Assembly: GCA_002083775.1 (NCBI GenBank)
Contig: MTEI01000001.1
Location: 372,001-436,000, forward strand
Direction of reading: 5' to 3'
Origin: Rhodoferax ferrireducens
GTDB taxonomy: Bacteria > Pseudomonadota > Gammaproteobacteria > Burkholderiales > Burkholderiaceae_C
DNA length: 64,000 nt
This document shows, piece by piece, positions 16,601-24,822 of the stretch (within the stretch, counting starts at the first letter, position 1; each line of letters begins with the position of its first letter). Under the pieces are notes generated by a model, which searched no databases, was not told where the DNA came from, and saw only the letters and a list, made by a program, of their open reading frames with translations. The position numbers were made by a program, and so were the translations under genes.

Positions 16601-17906
16601 TGGCCTCGCGCCACTTGGCGCGCACGGCTGCGGCGTGGCGTTTGGTGGCTTCCTGATCTTCTTCCAGCAGGCGGCGGTCAAAACTGGCGGCGTCGGTGCC
16701 GCCTTTGGCAACCGGCGGGTGGGCTTCCAGCTCGGCGGCTTCATGCGCCAGCACCAGCGCGGCGGCCTGGGTGTTGGCCCACTCGGCGCGTAACGGTTCG
16801 ATCACCGTGGGCAGCACCAGCCGCTCCACATAGGCGCGCGGCGTGTAGTGCGCGCCCAGCGCGTGGCGCTCGGTCGGGTTCAGGGCGCGCTCCAGCAGGG
16901 TGCCAAAAATGGCAGGCTCCACGTCGCGCCAGTTGGCGCGGGCTGCGGCAATGAGCAGGTCCACCTGCGCCGGGGTGAGCAGCAGGCTATAGCCGTCGGC
17001 GCTGCTGTTTTTGAATAACTTGCCGTTGAAGTGCAGCACCTTTTTGGCCAGCGCGATGCTGAAACCGCCACGGTCCATGTCGGCCCACAGGCTGCGCAGC
17101 ATGATTTGCAGGGTGGCGGGGTCTTGGCGATGCGTGGTGAGCAGGCCAATGAAAGCGCCTTTGGGCAGCAACTCCACGTCTTCGGCAAACATGCTGAACA
17201 AACAGCGGGTGAGGAAGGACGCTACTGTTTCTGGAGCTATCAGCCCTTGATTGGATTGGGCTGGAGGCTGATTTGGCTTGGAACTCTCCAACGACTTGGC
17301 GAGCTGGGCCAGCAGCTCGGCCACATCGCGCGTGACGCGGGCGCTGATGCGTGCCGGGTTCAGGCTGTGCGGGTCAAGCCAGATTTGGCGCAGGCGCGCT
17401 CGTAACTCGGGCCGGGTGAGGTCGTCGAGGCGGATGCGGTGGCTGCGCGGGTCGGGGAACGGGGTGTAGGTGCCGCCGCTCTGGCTGAATTCGGCATACA
17501 CCTCGATGACCGTGCCCACATCGACCACCAGCACAAAGGGCGGGCGGCCCTCAAAGGCGGGCAGGGCGCGGGCGTAGTTCTCGGCCTGGCTGCGCGCCAG
17601 CAGCAAGCCGTCGTCAAAACGCTTGCTGTGGCTGTTGGCCCGGAGTTTTTTGGATTCGAGGCAAAACGCGCCCTTGCGGTAGCAGTCAATGCGCCCGGCG
17701 CTGCTGGAGCCGTCGCCATACTGGAAGGTGACCGGGCGCTCAAACATGTAGCTTTGATCAGGCGTGGGGTGCGGGCGGGGCACGTCCAGCAGGGCGCACA
17801 GGTCGATGACAAAACTCTGCGCGGTGGAAAGCTCGCTGGCCGTGGTGCCGCGCCAGCGGGTGATGAAGGCCTGGGCAGGCGCGAGTGAGGGGGAGTCGGT
17901 CGGCAT
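13629..17906 (-). CDS. MmeI-like (type IIL) restriction-modification enzyme with insertions
   Basis: A 1425-residue single-chain enzyme, far longer than MmeI (about 920). In order: PD-(D/E)xK nuclease motif GRID...ESKK (D74, E84, K86), helical spacer, methyltransferase motif [12 protein letters not shown] from residue 453, motif IV NPPF at 617-620, then target-recognition and C-terminal regions ([14 protein letters not shown]-like FETFPFPEP). Such enzymes methylate one strand and cut about 20 bases away. Residues about 697-820 are low-complexity Gly/Ala/Ser that replace a compact linker. Three family A palindromes (17231, 15726, 14431) and one REP-like hairpin (15268-15329) are read in frame. 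It may be active or a decaying gene still open. Confidence 0.85.
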   Translation of the reverse strand: MPTDSPSLAPAQAFITRWRGTTASELSTAQSFVIDLCALLDVPRPHPTPDQSYMFERPVTFQYGDGSSSAGRIDCYRKGAFCLESKKLRANSHSKRFDDGLLLARSQAENYARALPAFEGRPPFVLVVDVGTVIEVYAEFSQSGGTYTPFPDPRSHRIRLDDLTRPELRARLRQIWLDPHSLNPARISARVTRDVAELLAQLAKSLESSKPNQPPAQSNQGLIAPETVASFLTRCLFSMFAEDVELLPKGAFIGLLTTHRQDPATLQIMLRSLWADMDRGGFSIALAKKVLHFNGKLFKNSSADGYSLLLTPAQVDLLIAAARANWRDVEPAIFGTLLERALNPTERHALGAHYTPRAYVERLVLPTVIEPLRAEWANTQAAALVLAHEAAELEAHPPVAKGGTDAASFDRRLLEEDQEATKRHAAAVRAKWREASQQIKAFHHRLCTLRVLDPACGSGNFLYVTLEHLKRLEGEVLNQLGAFGDTQDLLTGGQETVNLQQLRGIELNERAAALAELVLWIGYLQWHIRTQGNAAVAEPVVHDYRNIECRDAVLAWSALEPALDEQGRLLSRWDGATFKTHPVTGELVPDEAAQVPQWRYLGARQAAWPQANFVVGNPPFIGASTMRAALGDGYVQALRAAWPQVPESADLVMYWWARAAALVGTGDVQRMGLITTNSLRQTFNRRVVQAAVDGGLSVGASSVDSPASSGVNSAVALTRIAGSAMAFGGDLDAGQACAVGGVLGADRAGAVGGAGAGGAGGAGGLILSKAQKSAPNPTGPTHPSTGTAVGTPNGGQGATARRQFASGGSSVAYGVGQAASGAVELVFAIPDHPWVDSADGAAVRIAMTVAQRGAAPAALAKWGSDPNFAQQNLGSDPHLAGSSAGRLLTVTNEQPGPDGEVVVTLAERRGQIHADLSVGANVASAVALQAMGGISSPGVKLHGAGFIVTPEEAAALGHPTIVKAYRNGRDLTDRPRGVGVIDAFGMTADELRTQHPAVYQWLLERVKPERDQNNRATYRDNWWIFGEPRRELRPALVGLPRYIATVETAKHRVFQFLEASILPDNMLIAIATSDAFHLGVLSSPVHEAWALAQGGTLEDRPRYNKSRCFETFPFPEPDTGLTTALRQRIAQLAEQIDSFRKQKLGLAHMEHSLTAINSESTESSAGTPKPLAEPGGAGAEGDVAKRSASEPAAPAPSGEPQTGASPTTSGGQVAAKPAKDLTLTGLYNVLQALREGRALNPKEKQVHSAGLVGVLKTLHDELDGAVLQAYGWPDLQAGLATSPISPEFATARDELLARLVALNEQRAAEEAQGQVRWLRPAFQNPLAKKELPAQVQKGLEVDLPSNLVTPTSTTQPWPTTLPDQVKAVAQLLANSASALTLAQIEARFTGRGAWRKTLPTLLQTLQALGRAQKAELAGDVVWRAL
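14431..14482 (-). repeat. Family A palindromic element in the restriction enzyme gene, copy c
   Basis: On the minus strand GGGTCTAGCCCATATGGAAC then ATAGTCTGACAGCTATAAAT. Encodes [15 protein letters not shown], aligned in frame with the DMT copy. Confidence 0.75.
15268..15329. repeat. REP-like hairpin inside the restriction enzyme gene
   Basis: Arms beginning GCCAAATGGGGGTCGGA and ending TCCGACCCCCATTTGGC are perfectly complementary over 17 bases. They continue with one mismatch and one base offset to about 28 bases, closing on a loop of about five. Read in frame it encodes KWGSDPNF and NLGSDPHL, two near-identical peptides from the two arms. GGGGTCGGA-type arms resemble the palindromes that accompany REP-associated tyrosine transposases. 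Confidence 0.75.
15726..15773 (+). repeat. Family A palindromic element in the restriction enzyme gene, copy b
   Basis: AAAAGCCATAGCACTACCTG then TTCTGGTAAGGGCTACAGCC. Lies in the low-complexity insertion of the protein. Confidence 0.75.
17231..17278 (+). repeat. Family A palindromic element in the restriction enzyme gene, copy a
   Basis: GGAGCTATCAGCCCTTGATTG, then GATTGGGCTGGAGGCTGATT. Encodes [14 protein letters not shown] on the gene strand. Confidence 0.85.
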
Positions 17907-17968
17907 GGTGGCGCTGCGCTGGCTGCAAAGCCCGTAGCATGCCAGATTATCTGCAGCGTTCTGCCCAC

Positions 17969-18006
17969 AAAAAAAGCCAGCGCCGAACTCGCATTCGGCA
18001 CTGGCT
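17969..18006 (-). terminator. Rho-independent terminator of the PEP-CTERM gene
   Basis: On the minus strand AGCCAGTGCCGAA (18006-17994) pairs with TTCGGCGCTGGCT (17987-17975), with one G-T type mismatch, around a six-base loop. Seven T residues follow. It starts 15 bases after the PEP-CTERM stop and separates that gene from the restriction enzyme gene. Confidence 0.9.
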
Positions 18007-18020
18007 GGCTGGGTAGGTGC

Positions 18021-18704
18021 TTAAGCCTGTTGTGCGGGCTGTCCCTTTTTGCGGCGCGATGCAGCTACCAATCCCACCAGGCCCAGGCCCAGAAGCGCGG
18101 CAGTGCCTGGCTCGGGGATATCGGTCGGCACCAAGCGGTCGTCCCATGAGGCGGCCAAACCTGCATCGCTGGTGATGATGCCCGAGAAGTTGACATTCAT
18201 TTTGAAGTCTTGTCCTTGGGACAACTGTTTACCGGTCGGGGCAGTAAACAGGACTTGCTGATACAACTGATTTGCGGTGTCAAACAAGTTGTAGGTCATG
18301 ATCCACGAATACCAACTGTCATCCTCATCTTGCACCTGGAACTCATTGATCAAGGTTGAGGACACAGGCGTTTCCAGAATGCCTTTGTAGCCCGATCCTT
18401 GTTGACTCTTGTTGATCGTCAACTGAAACGAATTGGCAAAGGTTCCCAAGCCATTGTCGAAGTTGAGAATATTGAAGGCTTGTGGCGTTTCCACGCGGTC
18501 AGCCATGGTGAAGCTGCTGTTGTTCCCCTCTGGGCCATTGGTGGTGGCCCAGGTGTTGCCTAGGACATCTGTGCCGGTGACGCTGTCCACGCCCGAACCG
18601 CTGCTCCCCGAAAAACTGACTTGCACCGCTTGCGCTGGCAATGCCAGCAAGGCCGCGCTCACAGCCGTGATGGTCAAGGCATATTTACCAATTGATTTTT
18701 TCAT
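18021..18704 (-). CDS. PEP-CTERM sorted exported protein
   Basis: A 227-residue protein. It has an N-terminal signal peptide (MKKSIGKYALTITAVSAALLALPAQA) and a beta-rich middle with Trp/Tyr and Asn. The C-terminal sorting signal is IPEPGTAALLGLGLVGLVAASRRKK: PEP motif, hydrophobic helix, basic tail. Exosortase cuts at the PEP region. The role of the exported part is unknown; such proteins often accompany exopolysaccharide production or biofilms. The start at 18704 is preceded on the minus strand by AGAGAG; the long upstream frame to 19016 is not needed. Confidence 0.92.
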   Translation of the reverse strand: MKKSIGKYALTITAVSAALLALPAQAVQVSFSGSSGSGVDSVTGTDVLGNTWATTNGPEGNNSSFTMADRVETPQAFNILNFDNGLGTFANSFQLTINKSQQGSGYKGILETPVSSTLINEFQVQDEDDSWYSWIMTYNLFDTANQLYQQVLFTAPTGKQLSQGQDFKMNVNFSGIITSDAGLAASWDDRLVPTDIPEPGTAALLGLGLVGLVAASRRKKGQPAQQA

Positions 18705-18973
18705 ACTGAACTCTCTGGATTGGATCCAACCAAAAATGACACCGGGCAGCCCATTCCTACAGTTCAACCTGAGCGCCCGGTGCCGGTGTACGTCACAGCT
18801 CAGATGTTGACGACCTGAGCTGATTCGCCACGGCATGGTCGCGGCTAACAGCAGGCTTGTATGTGCGTTGGCGAACGCCGCACAAAGATGGCGCAGGTGT
18901 GTTCGTTGCCACACGGACAGCTGCTGTGCATGGCCAGACACTGCCACGTTTCCTGTTGAAGAAAAGGTCAGCC
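18705..18973. other. Intergenic region with a short dyad
   Basis: This divergent promoter region between the PEP-CTERM gene and the zinc-ribbon gene carries no credible gene. CAGCTCAG (18796-18803) and CTGAGCTG (18815-18822) form a perfect 8-base inverted repeat with an 11-base spacer, a possible operator about 92 bases upstream of the PEP-CTERM start. I could not recognise a clear sigma-70 or sigma-54 promoter. Confidence 0.4.
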
Positions 18974-19216
18974 ATGCCCAGCCGTCAGCCAAAATCCAGC
19001 CATCCCACTTGCCCAAACTGTCAGGGTGAACTGCAGCGCGATTGGTTGCGACCCATCGACCGGTTTTTTAGCAATTTTGGGCCGGTGCGCCGATACCGCT
19101 GTGATGCTGACTTGTGCCGCTGGGAAGGAAACTTGTCCCCCCTGAGCCTGACTGTGGCGCCATTGAGGTCTGTTAGCCGCGACCACAATGCATGGCAGGG
19201 CGTTGCAAAAACCTGA
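18974..19216 (+). CDS. Small zinc-ribbon-like hypothetical protein
   Basis: An 80-residue protein (MPSRQPKSSHPTCPNCQGEL...). CPNC near the N terminus and a second pair, CDADLC, form a probable zinc site, with the phrases RPIDRFFSNFGPVRRYRC and CRWEGNL. I recall similar short proteins in betaproteobacteria but know no function. The longer frame from 18857 has no support upstream of this ATG. Confidence 0.62.
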   Translation: MPSRQPKSSHPTCPNCQGELQRDWLRPIDRFFSNFGPVRRYRCDADLCRWEGNLSPLSLTVAPLRSVSRDHNAWQGVAKT

Positions 19217-19330
19217 AACCACTGCCGACAGGGCAACAGCCAAGATGGCTTGCCCGATAACCAGCGGGTTGTCTTAACCGGTTAAAACTGTGCTGCCTGC
19301 ATAGCGGCGACCCAAGTCGGCGGTTGGCAA

Positions 19331-20308
19331 ATGGCCAGGTACCTACACTGGCAGCCCTTTACCGTTGGAAGAGTTGAGTACATTTTGGTCACGCATCCGT
19401 TTTTCTCGCAACGCAAAGTGGTGATTTTGCTGGCCACGCTGTGCTGTTTGTTGTGGGGTAGCGCCTACCCTGCCATCAAGAATGGCTACGCGCTGTTTGC
19501 CATTGCCGCCGACGATATTCCCTCGAAGATGGTGTTTGCCGGTTACCGCTTCATTGCCGCGGGTGGGTTGCTGCTACTGATGGCGGTGCTGACGCGGCGC
19601 CCCATTTTTGGCCTGAGTTGGCACAAATTGCGCCAGATCACCACGCTGGGGCTGACGCAGACCTCGTTGCAATACGTGTTTTTCTACATCGGGCTGGCTT
19701 ACACCACCGGGGTGAAGGGCTCGATCATGAACGCCACCGGCACCTTTTTCAGCGTGCTGCTGGCGCATTTCATCTACCACAACGACCGGCTGAGCTGGAA
19801 CAAGGTGCTGGGCTGCGCGGTAGGGTTTGTTGGGGTGATGGTGGTGAACTTCAATGAAAGTTTGCTGGACTTTCACTTCACGCTGCTGGGCGAAGGTTTT
19901 GTGGTGATGGCGGCGTTTATCTTGTCTGCGGCGTCGATTTACGGCAAGAAGGTGTCGCAGGACATGGATTCGATCGTGCTTACTGGTTACCAGCTGGCCA
20001 TTGGCGGCATCGCGCTGACGCTGGGCGGCACCCTTTTTGGTGGCAGCTTGGGAGGCTTCAGCTGGAAAGCCTCGGCGTTGCTGGTTTACCTGGTGTTGTT
20101 GTCGTCGGTGGCGTTTGCCTTGTGGACGATTCTGCTCAAGTACAACCGGGTCGGGCTGGTGACCATCTTCAACTTTTTGATCCCGATTTTTGGCGCCCTG
20201 CTGTCTGCCGCTTTCCTGGGCGAGAGCATTCTGGAGTGGAAGAACGTGCTGGCGCTGGTATTGGTGTGCGGCGGGATTTTTCTGGTGACCAAAGAAAGCC
20301 GGGGCTGA
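19331..20308 (+). CDS. DMT superfamily (EamA) transporter
   Basis: A 325-residue inner-membrane protein with ten helices in two EamA repeats (CCLLWGSAYPAIKNGY, then GEGFVVMAAFILSAASIYGKK). The second half ends with the common DMT phrase NFLIPIFGALLSAAFLGESI. Substrate unknown. The first 20 residues before VVILLATLCC are unusually long and hydrophilic, so translation may begin further in. It is convergent with mutL, seven bases apart. Confidence 0.88.
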   Translation: MARYLHWQPFTVGRVEYILVTHPFFSQRKVVILLATLCCLLWGSAYPAIKNGYALFAIAADDIPSKMVFAGYRFIAAGGLLLLMAVLTRRPIFGLSWHKLRQITTLGLTQTSLQYVFFYIGLAYTTGVKGSIMNATGTFFSVLLAHFIYHNDRLSWNKVLGCAVGFVGVMVVNFNESLLDFHFTLLGEGFVVMAAFILSAASIYGKKVSQDMDSIVLTGYQLAIGGIALTLGGTLFGGSLGGFSWKASALLVYLVLLSSVAFALWTILLKYNRVGLVTIFNFLIPIFGALLSAAFLGESILEWKNVLALVLVCGGIFLVTKESRG

Positions 20309-20314
20309 GCCGGT

Positions 20315-22336
20315 CTAACGCCCGCGCAGAAACAGCGCGTCCAGCTCTTTCAAACTGATCTGCCGCCAAGTGGGGCGGCCGTGGTTGCACTGGTCGCTGC
20401 GGTCGGTGGCTTCCATCTGGCGTAACAAACCGTTCATTTCTTCCAGCGTCAGGCGGCGGTTGGCGCGCACCGCGCCGTGGCAGGCCATGGTGGCGAGCAA
20501 CTCGTTGTGGGCGCGCGCGATGACACCACTGGCGTCGTGTTGCGCCAGTTCGGCCAGCACGCTGCGCGCCAGTTCGACCGCGTCGCCCTGCGCCAGTGTG
20601 GTCGGCACGGCGCGCACAGCCAGGGTTTTGGCAGAAAACGGGGTGATCTCCAGGCCCAGGGTTTCCAGCGTGGCGGCGTGTACCTCGGCGGTGGCGACTT
20701 CGGCGGGTGTGGCGGCAAAAGTGGCGGGGATCAGCAAGGGCTGGCTGCGCAGGTGGGGCAGGGCGCTGGCGTGCGCTTCGGTGCGGGCGGCCGGTGATGC
20801 GTTGTCCGGGCCGTTGGGTGCTGCGGTGGCCGCGCCGCTGTGAGTGGCCCATTGCGTTTTGAGGCGTTCGTAGACGATGCGTTCGTGTGCGGCGTGCATG
20901 TCCACAATCACCAGGCCCTGGGCGTTTTCGGCCAGGATGTAGACGCCTTGCAGCTGTGCCAGCGCGCGGCCCAGCGGCCAGATCGGGGCGTCGTTTTGCT
21001 GCTGGTCCGGGGTGGTGGTCTGCCTTGGCCAGGCATCCGACGGATTGGCTACCGGGGCTGTATCTGCCGCAGTGCGCTCAGGCACTGGCCCCCACAACGC
21101 ACCCAAGTCACTCACCTTGTGACCAACGGGTGATTCAAAAGTCATAGCTCTTTGCCCTCGCTGTATGGGGGCTGGAGGCTGATTTGGCATATAAACCGGC
21201 GGATGATCTGTGGCGGGCCATGCCGACGCGTCAGGCGCTTGCCAGGAACCCGCAGCCGCAGGCCCGCCAGCACTTGCCTGACCGGATCGCGGCACCGCCA
21301 GCGCCTGGTCCACCGCGCGGCGCACGGCCTGGTGCACGTCGCGGCTGTCCCTGAAACGTACCTCGATCTTGGTCGGGTGCACATTCACGTCAACGCGGGT
21401 CGGGTCCATCTCGATGTACAGCGCGTACACCGGCTGGCGCTGGCCGTGCAACACGTCTTCGTAGGCGCTGCGGGCGGCGTGGGTCACCACCTTGTCGCGC
21501 ACAAAGCGACCGTTGACGTAACAAAACTGCTGGTCGGCACGGCTGCGCGCAGCGTCTGGAATACCGGCACGGCCCCAGACTTTGATCACCGGCCCGCCCT
21601 CATGCTGGCCCGGCGTTTGGCCGCGCGAGAAATCGACCCACACCGACTGCGACACAAAGTCGCTGCCCAGCACATCGGCCAGGCGTTGCTCCAGTGCGGT
21701 CAGGCTGCGTAACTCACCACAGCGGCGCCATTGCTCCACCAGTTTGCCCTCGTGCCAGATGGCAAAACCCACATCCGGGCGGGCCAGCGCGTGGCGGCGT
21801 ACCGCTTCGACGCAATGCGCGAGTTCGGTGGCGTCGGTTTTCAGGAACTTGCGTCGCGCGGGGGTGCTGAAAAACAGCTCTTTGACCTCGACCGTGGTGC
21901 CCACGGCACGTGCCACGGGTTTGAGTTCACCCGTTTGCCCTTCCAGAAGATAAGCATGATTTTGGCCGCCAGCCCTTGACAGGACTGCGCAGTCAGCTAT
22001 TGAATTGATGGCGGCCAACGCCTCGCCCCTGAAGCCCATGGTGCCGACAGATTCCAGATCCGCCAGGCTGCCGATCTTGTTGGTGGCGTGGCGCTTGAGC
22101 GCAATCGGCAATTCATCAGGCAGGATGCCGCAACCATCGTCTTCCACACTGATCAGCCGCACACCGCCTGCCAGCAGGCGCACGGTGACCTGGCTGGCAC
22201 CGGCGTCCAGCGCGTTGTCGACCAGTTCACGCACGACAGACGCCGGGCGCTCCACCACCTCGCCAGCGGCAATCTGGCTGATCAGTTCGTCGGGCAGTTC
22301 GCGGATCGGGCGGCGGGGGGAGGGCGCGTCACTCAT
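20315..22336 (-). CDS. mutL: DNA mismatch repair protein MutL (endonuclease type)
   Basis: A 673-residue MutL. The N-terminal GHKL ATPase shows IAAGEVVERPASVVRELVDNALDAGA (motif I, Glu about 38), DDGCGI (67-71) and GFRGEALAAI (101-110). The C-terminal domain has DMHA at 479-482 with E485 and E490, the DQHA(X)2E(X)4E endonuclease motif with Met for Gln, as in neisserial MutL. It nicks the daughter strand after MutS recognition. A family A palindrome in the linker encodes PNQPPAPIQRGQRAM (384-398). Its start overlaps the brnA stop by eight bases. Confidence 0.97.
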   Translation of the reverse strand: MSDAPSPRRPIRELPDELISQIAAGEVVERPASVVRELVDNALDAGASQVTVRLLAGGVRLISVEDDGCGILPDELPIALKRHATNKIGSLADLESVGTMGFRGEALAAINSIADCAVLSRAGGQNHAYLLEGQTGELKPVARAVGTTVEVKELFFSTPARRKFLKTDATELAHCVEAVRRHALARPDVGFAIWHEGKLVEQWRRCGELRSLTALEQRLADVLGSDFVSQSVWVDFSRGQTPGQHEGGPVIKVWGRAGIPDAARSRADQQFCYVNGRFVRDKVVTHAARSAYEDVLHGQRQPVYALYIEMDPTRVDVNVHPTKIEVRFRDSRDVHQAVRRAVDQALAVPRSGQASAGGPAAAGSWQAPDASAWPATDHPPVYMPNQPPAPIQRGQRAMTFESPVGHKVSDLGALWGPVPERTAADTAPVANPSDAWPRQTTTPDQQQNDAPIWPLGRALAQLQGVYILAENAQGLVIVDMHAAHERIVYERLKTQWATHSGAATAAPNGPDNASPAARTEAHASALPHLRSQPLLIPATFAATPAEVATAEVHAATLETLGLEITPFSAKTLAVRAVPTTLAQGDAVELARSVLAELAQHDASGVIARAHNELLATMACHGAVRANRRLTLEEMNGLLRQMEATDRSDQCNHGRPTWRQISLKELDALFLRGR
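21134..21190 (+). repeat. Family A palindromic element in mutL
   Basis: TCAAAAGTCATAGCTCTTTG then TATGGGGGCTGGAGGCTGAT. Encodes PNQPPAPIQRGQRAMTF in the MutL linker. Confidence 0.85.
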
Positions 22337-22586
22337 GCGCGGCGGCCACGGCGCTGCGCTGGCTAGCCGTGCTCTCCAGCCGCTCGGCCAGCCATACCTT
22401 GATGACAGATTGGCGCGTTACACCAAGTTTGCTGGCCTCACGGTCGAGTGACTCGACCATCCAGGTCGGGAAATCTACGTTTACCCGCTTTTGCATCAGC
22501 GCTACCCGGCGTGCTTTGGAAACATCCAAGGCAGCGCTGATGTCTTCGCCATCATCGAACTGTTGGTCAAAAGTCGTGGTTTTCAT
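22329..22586 (-). CDS. brnA: BrnA family antitoxin
   Basis: An 85-residue ribbon-helix-helix antitoxin. MKTTTFDQQFDDGEDISAALDVSKARRV is the usual toxin-binding head, and RVNVDFPTWMVESLDREASKLGVTRQSVIKVWLAERL is the BrnA DNA-binding part. It neutralises BrnT and represses the operon. It overlaps brnT by 20 bases and mutL by eight, so mutL is probably translated from the same message. Confidence 0.93.
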   Translation of the reverse strand: MKTTTFDQQFDDGEDISAALDVSKARRVALMQKRVNVDFPTWMVESLDREASKLGVTRQSVIKVWLAERLESTASQRSAVAAAHE

Positions 22587-22839
22587 AAAGGGCTACCTCC
22601 TCGGTTCGGGACCTGCGCACGGAAATCAATCGGATTCTGCCTTCCCGGTACGTGACGATGGCCGACCAGTGCTTGCCATCGACCAGTCCGATCATCAGGA
22701 AGCGAGGTTCTTCCTGGGTTTTCGCGGGCACTTCCAACAGCTGCGGGTCGCGCCAAAGGCCTTGCGCCGCTTCAAAATTGATGCCGTGCTTCAAAAAATT
22801 GGATTCGCTTTTGTTTGGGTCAAACTCAAAAACGTGCAT
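22567..22839 (-). CDS. brnT: BrnT family toxin (ribonuclease)
   Basis: A 90-residue RelE-fold ribonuclease toxin. Family features: FEFDPNKSESNFLKHGINFEAAQGLW near the N terminus and RLISVRRSRTEEVALYEN at the end, with conserved Lys, His and Arg residues. It halts translation by cleaving RNA when free of BrnA. The gene starts only ten bases downstream of its -10 element, so its mRNA leader is very short. Confidence 0.94.
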   Translation of the reverse strand: MHVFEFDPNKSESNFLKHGINFEAAQGLWRDPQLLEVPAKTQEEPRFLMIGLVDGKHWSAIVTYREGRIRLISVRRSRTEEVALYENHDF

Positions 22840-22840
22840 G

Positions 22841-22878
22841 GTATAAAAATTATACTAATCTGTGCTGATCCGTTTCAA
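22841..22878 (-). promoter_or_regulatory. brnTA-mutL promoter with overlapping operator
   Basis: On the minus strand TTGAAA (22878-22873) and a perfect TATAAT (22854-22849) are separated by 18 bases. The palindrome GTATAA-3-TTATAC (22841-22855) covers the -10 element and lies directly before the brnT start, the expected site for autorepression by the BrnT-BrnA complex. Confidence 0.72.
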
Positions 22879-23016
22879 TGCTGCGCTGGATTGCGCCCAA
22901 AGACGTGGCAGAGCAGAACAACCCAGTTTCAGATGTGGCATGCAGCCACGCCGTTTTATCCCCAGGACCGGGTCAGCAACTCGTCCAGCCCGTATGCGCA
23001 GGGATAATCTCCCCCC

Positions 23017-23658
23017 ATGGACATCATCATGACCCTCATTGACTTCATCCTGCACGTGGACAAACACTTGGAGGTGTTTGTGCAAACCTACGGTGCCTGG
23101 GTGTACGCGCTGCTGTTCTTGATCATCTTCGTTGAAACCGGCGTGGTGGTGATGCCGTTTTTGCCAGGCGACTCTTTGCTGTTTGTGGTGGGAGCCATGT
23201 GCGGCGTGGGGCTGATGAGCTACCCGCTGACGGTGGGTCTGCTGCTGGCGGCGGCCATTCTGGGCAACCAGTCCAACTACATGATCGGGCGCTACTTTGG
23301 CCCCAAGGTGTTTGGCTGGGAAGACTCGCGCTGGTTCAACAAGAAGGCGTTCAACCAGGCGCACGCGTTTTACGAAAAGTATGGCGGCATCACTATTGTG
23401 GCGGCGCGTTTCATGCCGTTTTTGCGCACCTTTGCGCCGTTTGTGGCCGGCGTGGCGCAGATGACCCGCAGCAAGTTCACCTTTTACGACGTGCTGGGCG
23501 GCACGTTATGGGTGGGTGGCATCATCACCGTGGGTTATTTCTTTGGCAACCTGCCCTGGGTCAAAGAGAACCTGGACAAGATCATCTGGGCGATGATTCT
23601 GGTGCCGGGCCTGTTTGTGTTGGTGGGTGCCTGGCGCGCACGCCACAAGCCCGCCTGA
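23017..23658 (+). CDS. DedA family membrane protein
   Basis: A 213-residue inner-membrane protein of the DedA/VTT family. Landmarks: FVETGVVVMPFLPGDSLLF (re-entrant loop with the conserved acidic residue and PGD), GNQSNYMIGRYFG and RFMPFLRTFAPFVAGVAQM, the conserved Arg/Pro region. DedA proteins act as lipid scramblases or flippases, including for undecaprenyl phosphate, and support envelope homeostasis. Two further VTT-domain genes occur within 11 kb. Confidence 0.95.
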   Translation: MDIIMTLIDFILHVDKHLEVFVQTYGAWVYALLFLIIFVETGVVVMPFLPGDSLLFVVGAMCGVGLMSYPLTVGLLLAAAILGNQSNYMIGRYFGPKVFGWEDSRWFNKKAFNQAHAFYEKYGGITIVAARFMPFLRTFAPFVAGVAQMTRSKFTFYDVLGGTLWVGGIITVGYFFGNLPWVKENLDKIIWAMILVPGLFVLVGAWRARHKPA

Positions 23659-23688
23659 CGCTGCCCAGGTTGACGGCGCTTTTTGACC

Positions 23689-24822
23689 ATGCCACTTCGC
23701 CGCCACAAGCCTGACGCGCATGTGCAGTGGCTGCGCCAGGAGGCTGGCTGGGTGCTGCAGTTGCGCCACGACTGGCGCGGCTTTGCCCCTGATGGGGCCC
23801 AGGCGGCACCGGCTGAGGTGGTGCAGGGCGTGGTTCGGCTGGATGTGGGGCAGTTGACCGGCTGGGACGCCAACCTGGCGCCCTCCCTTTGGGCCTTGCT
23901 GGCGCCATTGGCGCAACGCGGCCTGGCGCTCGACCTGAGCGCGCTGCCCGCCGCGGTACGGGCGCCCTTGCTCTTGGCCGTGCAGGCTCAGGGCCACCCG
24001 TTGGAAGCCAGGCCAATGCGCAGCGAGGCTGGCACCAGCCTGTTCAGCACGATGGTGGACAGCCTGCGCTGGTCTGAGTTGCGCACCACGCTGGCCTTTG
24101 TGGGTGAGTTGCTGCTGGCCGTGGGCCGCCTTGGCCAGCGGCCCAGGGTGTTTCGCTGGACCGACTTGCTGCACCAGATGGACGAGATGGGCCCGCGAAG
24201 CCTGCCCATCGTGGCCCTGACCACCTTCCTGGTGGGCTTGATGCTGGCTTACATGAGCGGTGCACAGCTCGACCGCATTGGCGCACCGAACCTGATTGCC
24301 GACGTGGTCACGGTGGGCATGGTGCGCGAGATGGCTGCGTTGATGACCGGGGTGATTCTGGCCGGGCGCATTGGCGGCGCCATTGCCGCCGAAATCGGCA
24401 CCATGACGGTGAACGAAGAGGTGGACGCCCTGCGCGCACTGGGCATCGACCCGATGGTGCATCTGGCGCTGCCCCGGCTGTTTGGCATGTTGCTCACCGC
24501 GCCTTTTTTGATTGCGTTTGCCATGGTGGTGGGGGTGCTGGCGGGCCTGCCCGCGGTGACGCTGGTGTATGGCGTGACGGTGCCTGACTATCTGCACAAG
24601 TCGCTGTTGGCGCTGAACTGGACGCACCTGTGGATTGGCCTGTTCAAGGGCACCATGTACACCCTGCTGGTGGTTATCGCCGGTTGCCGCGAAGGCTTTT
24701 ATGCCGGGCACAACGCCCAGGCCATTGGCCTGGCCACCACCCGGGCGGTGGTCAAGGCGCTGGTGTGGATGGTGACGGCGGCTTGCGCCAGCACCGTGGT
24801 GTTTCAAAGCCTGGGACTTTGA
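23689..24822 (+). CDS. MlaE-family ABC transporter permease with N-terminal STAS-like region
   Basis: A 377-residue permease. The first 120 residues are soluble and STAS-like (VRLDVGQLTGW, LALDLSALPA); the rest is the five-helix MlaE domain, with signature HQMDEMGPRSLPIVALTTFLVGLMLAY and TMTVNEEVDALRALGIDPMVHLALPR. It forms the membrane core of a phospholipid transporter across the envelope. The ATG at 23689 is preferred to the TTG at 23683. The ATPase, MCE protein and lipoprotein genes follow with overlapping or near-overlapping ends. Confidence 0.93.
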   Translation: MPLRRHKPDAHVQWLRQEAGWVLQLRHDWRGFAPDGAQAAPAEVVQGVVRLDVGQLTGWDANLAPSLWALLAPLAQRGLALDLSALPAAVRAPLLLAVQAQGHPLEARPMRSEAGTSLFSTMVDSLRWSELRTTLAFVGELLLAVGRLGQRPRVFRWTDLLHQMDEMGPRSLPIVALTTFLVGLMLAYMSGAQLDRIGAPNLIADVVTVGMVREMAALMTGVILAGRIGGAIAAEIGTMTVNEEVDALRALGIDPMVHLALPRLFGMLLTAPFLIAFAMVVGVLAGLPAVTLVYGVTVPDYLHKSLLALNWTHLWIGLFKGTMYTLLVVIAGCREGFYAGHNAQAIGLATTRAVVKALVWMVTAACASTVVFQSLGL

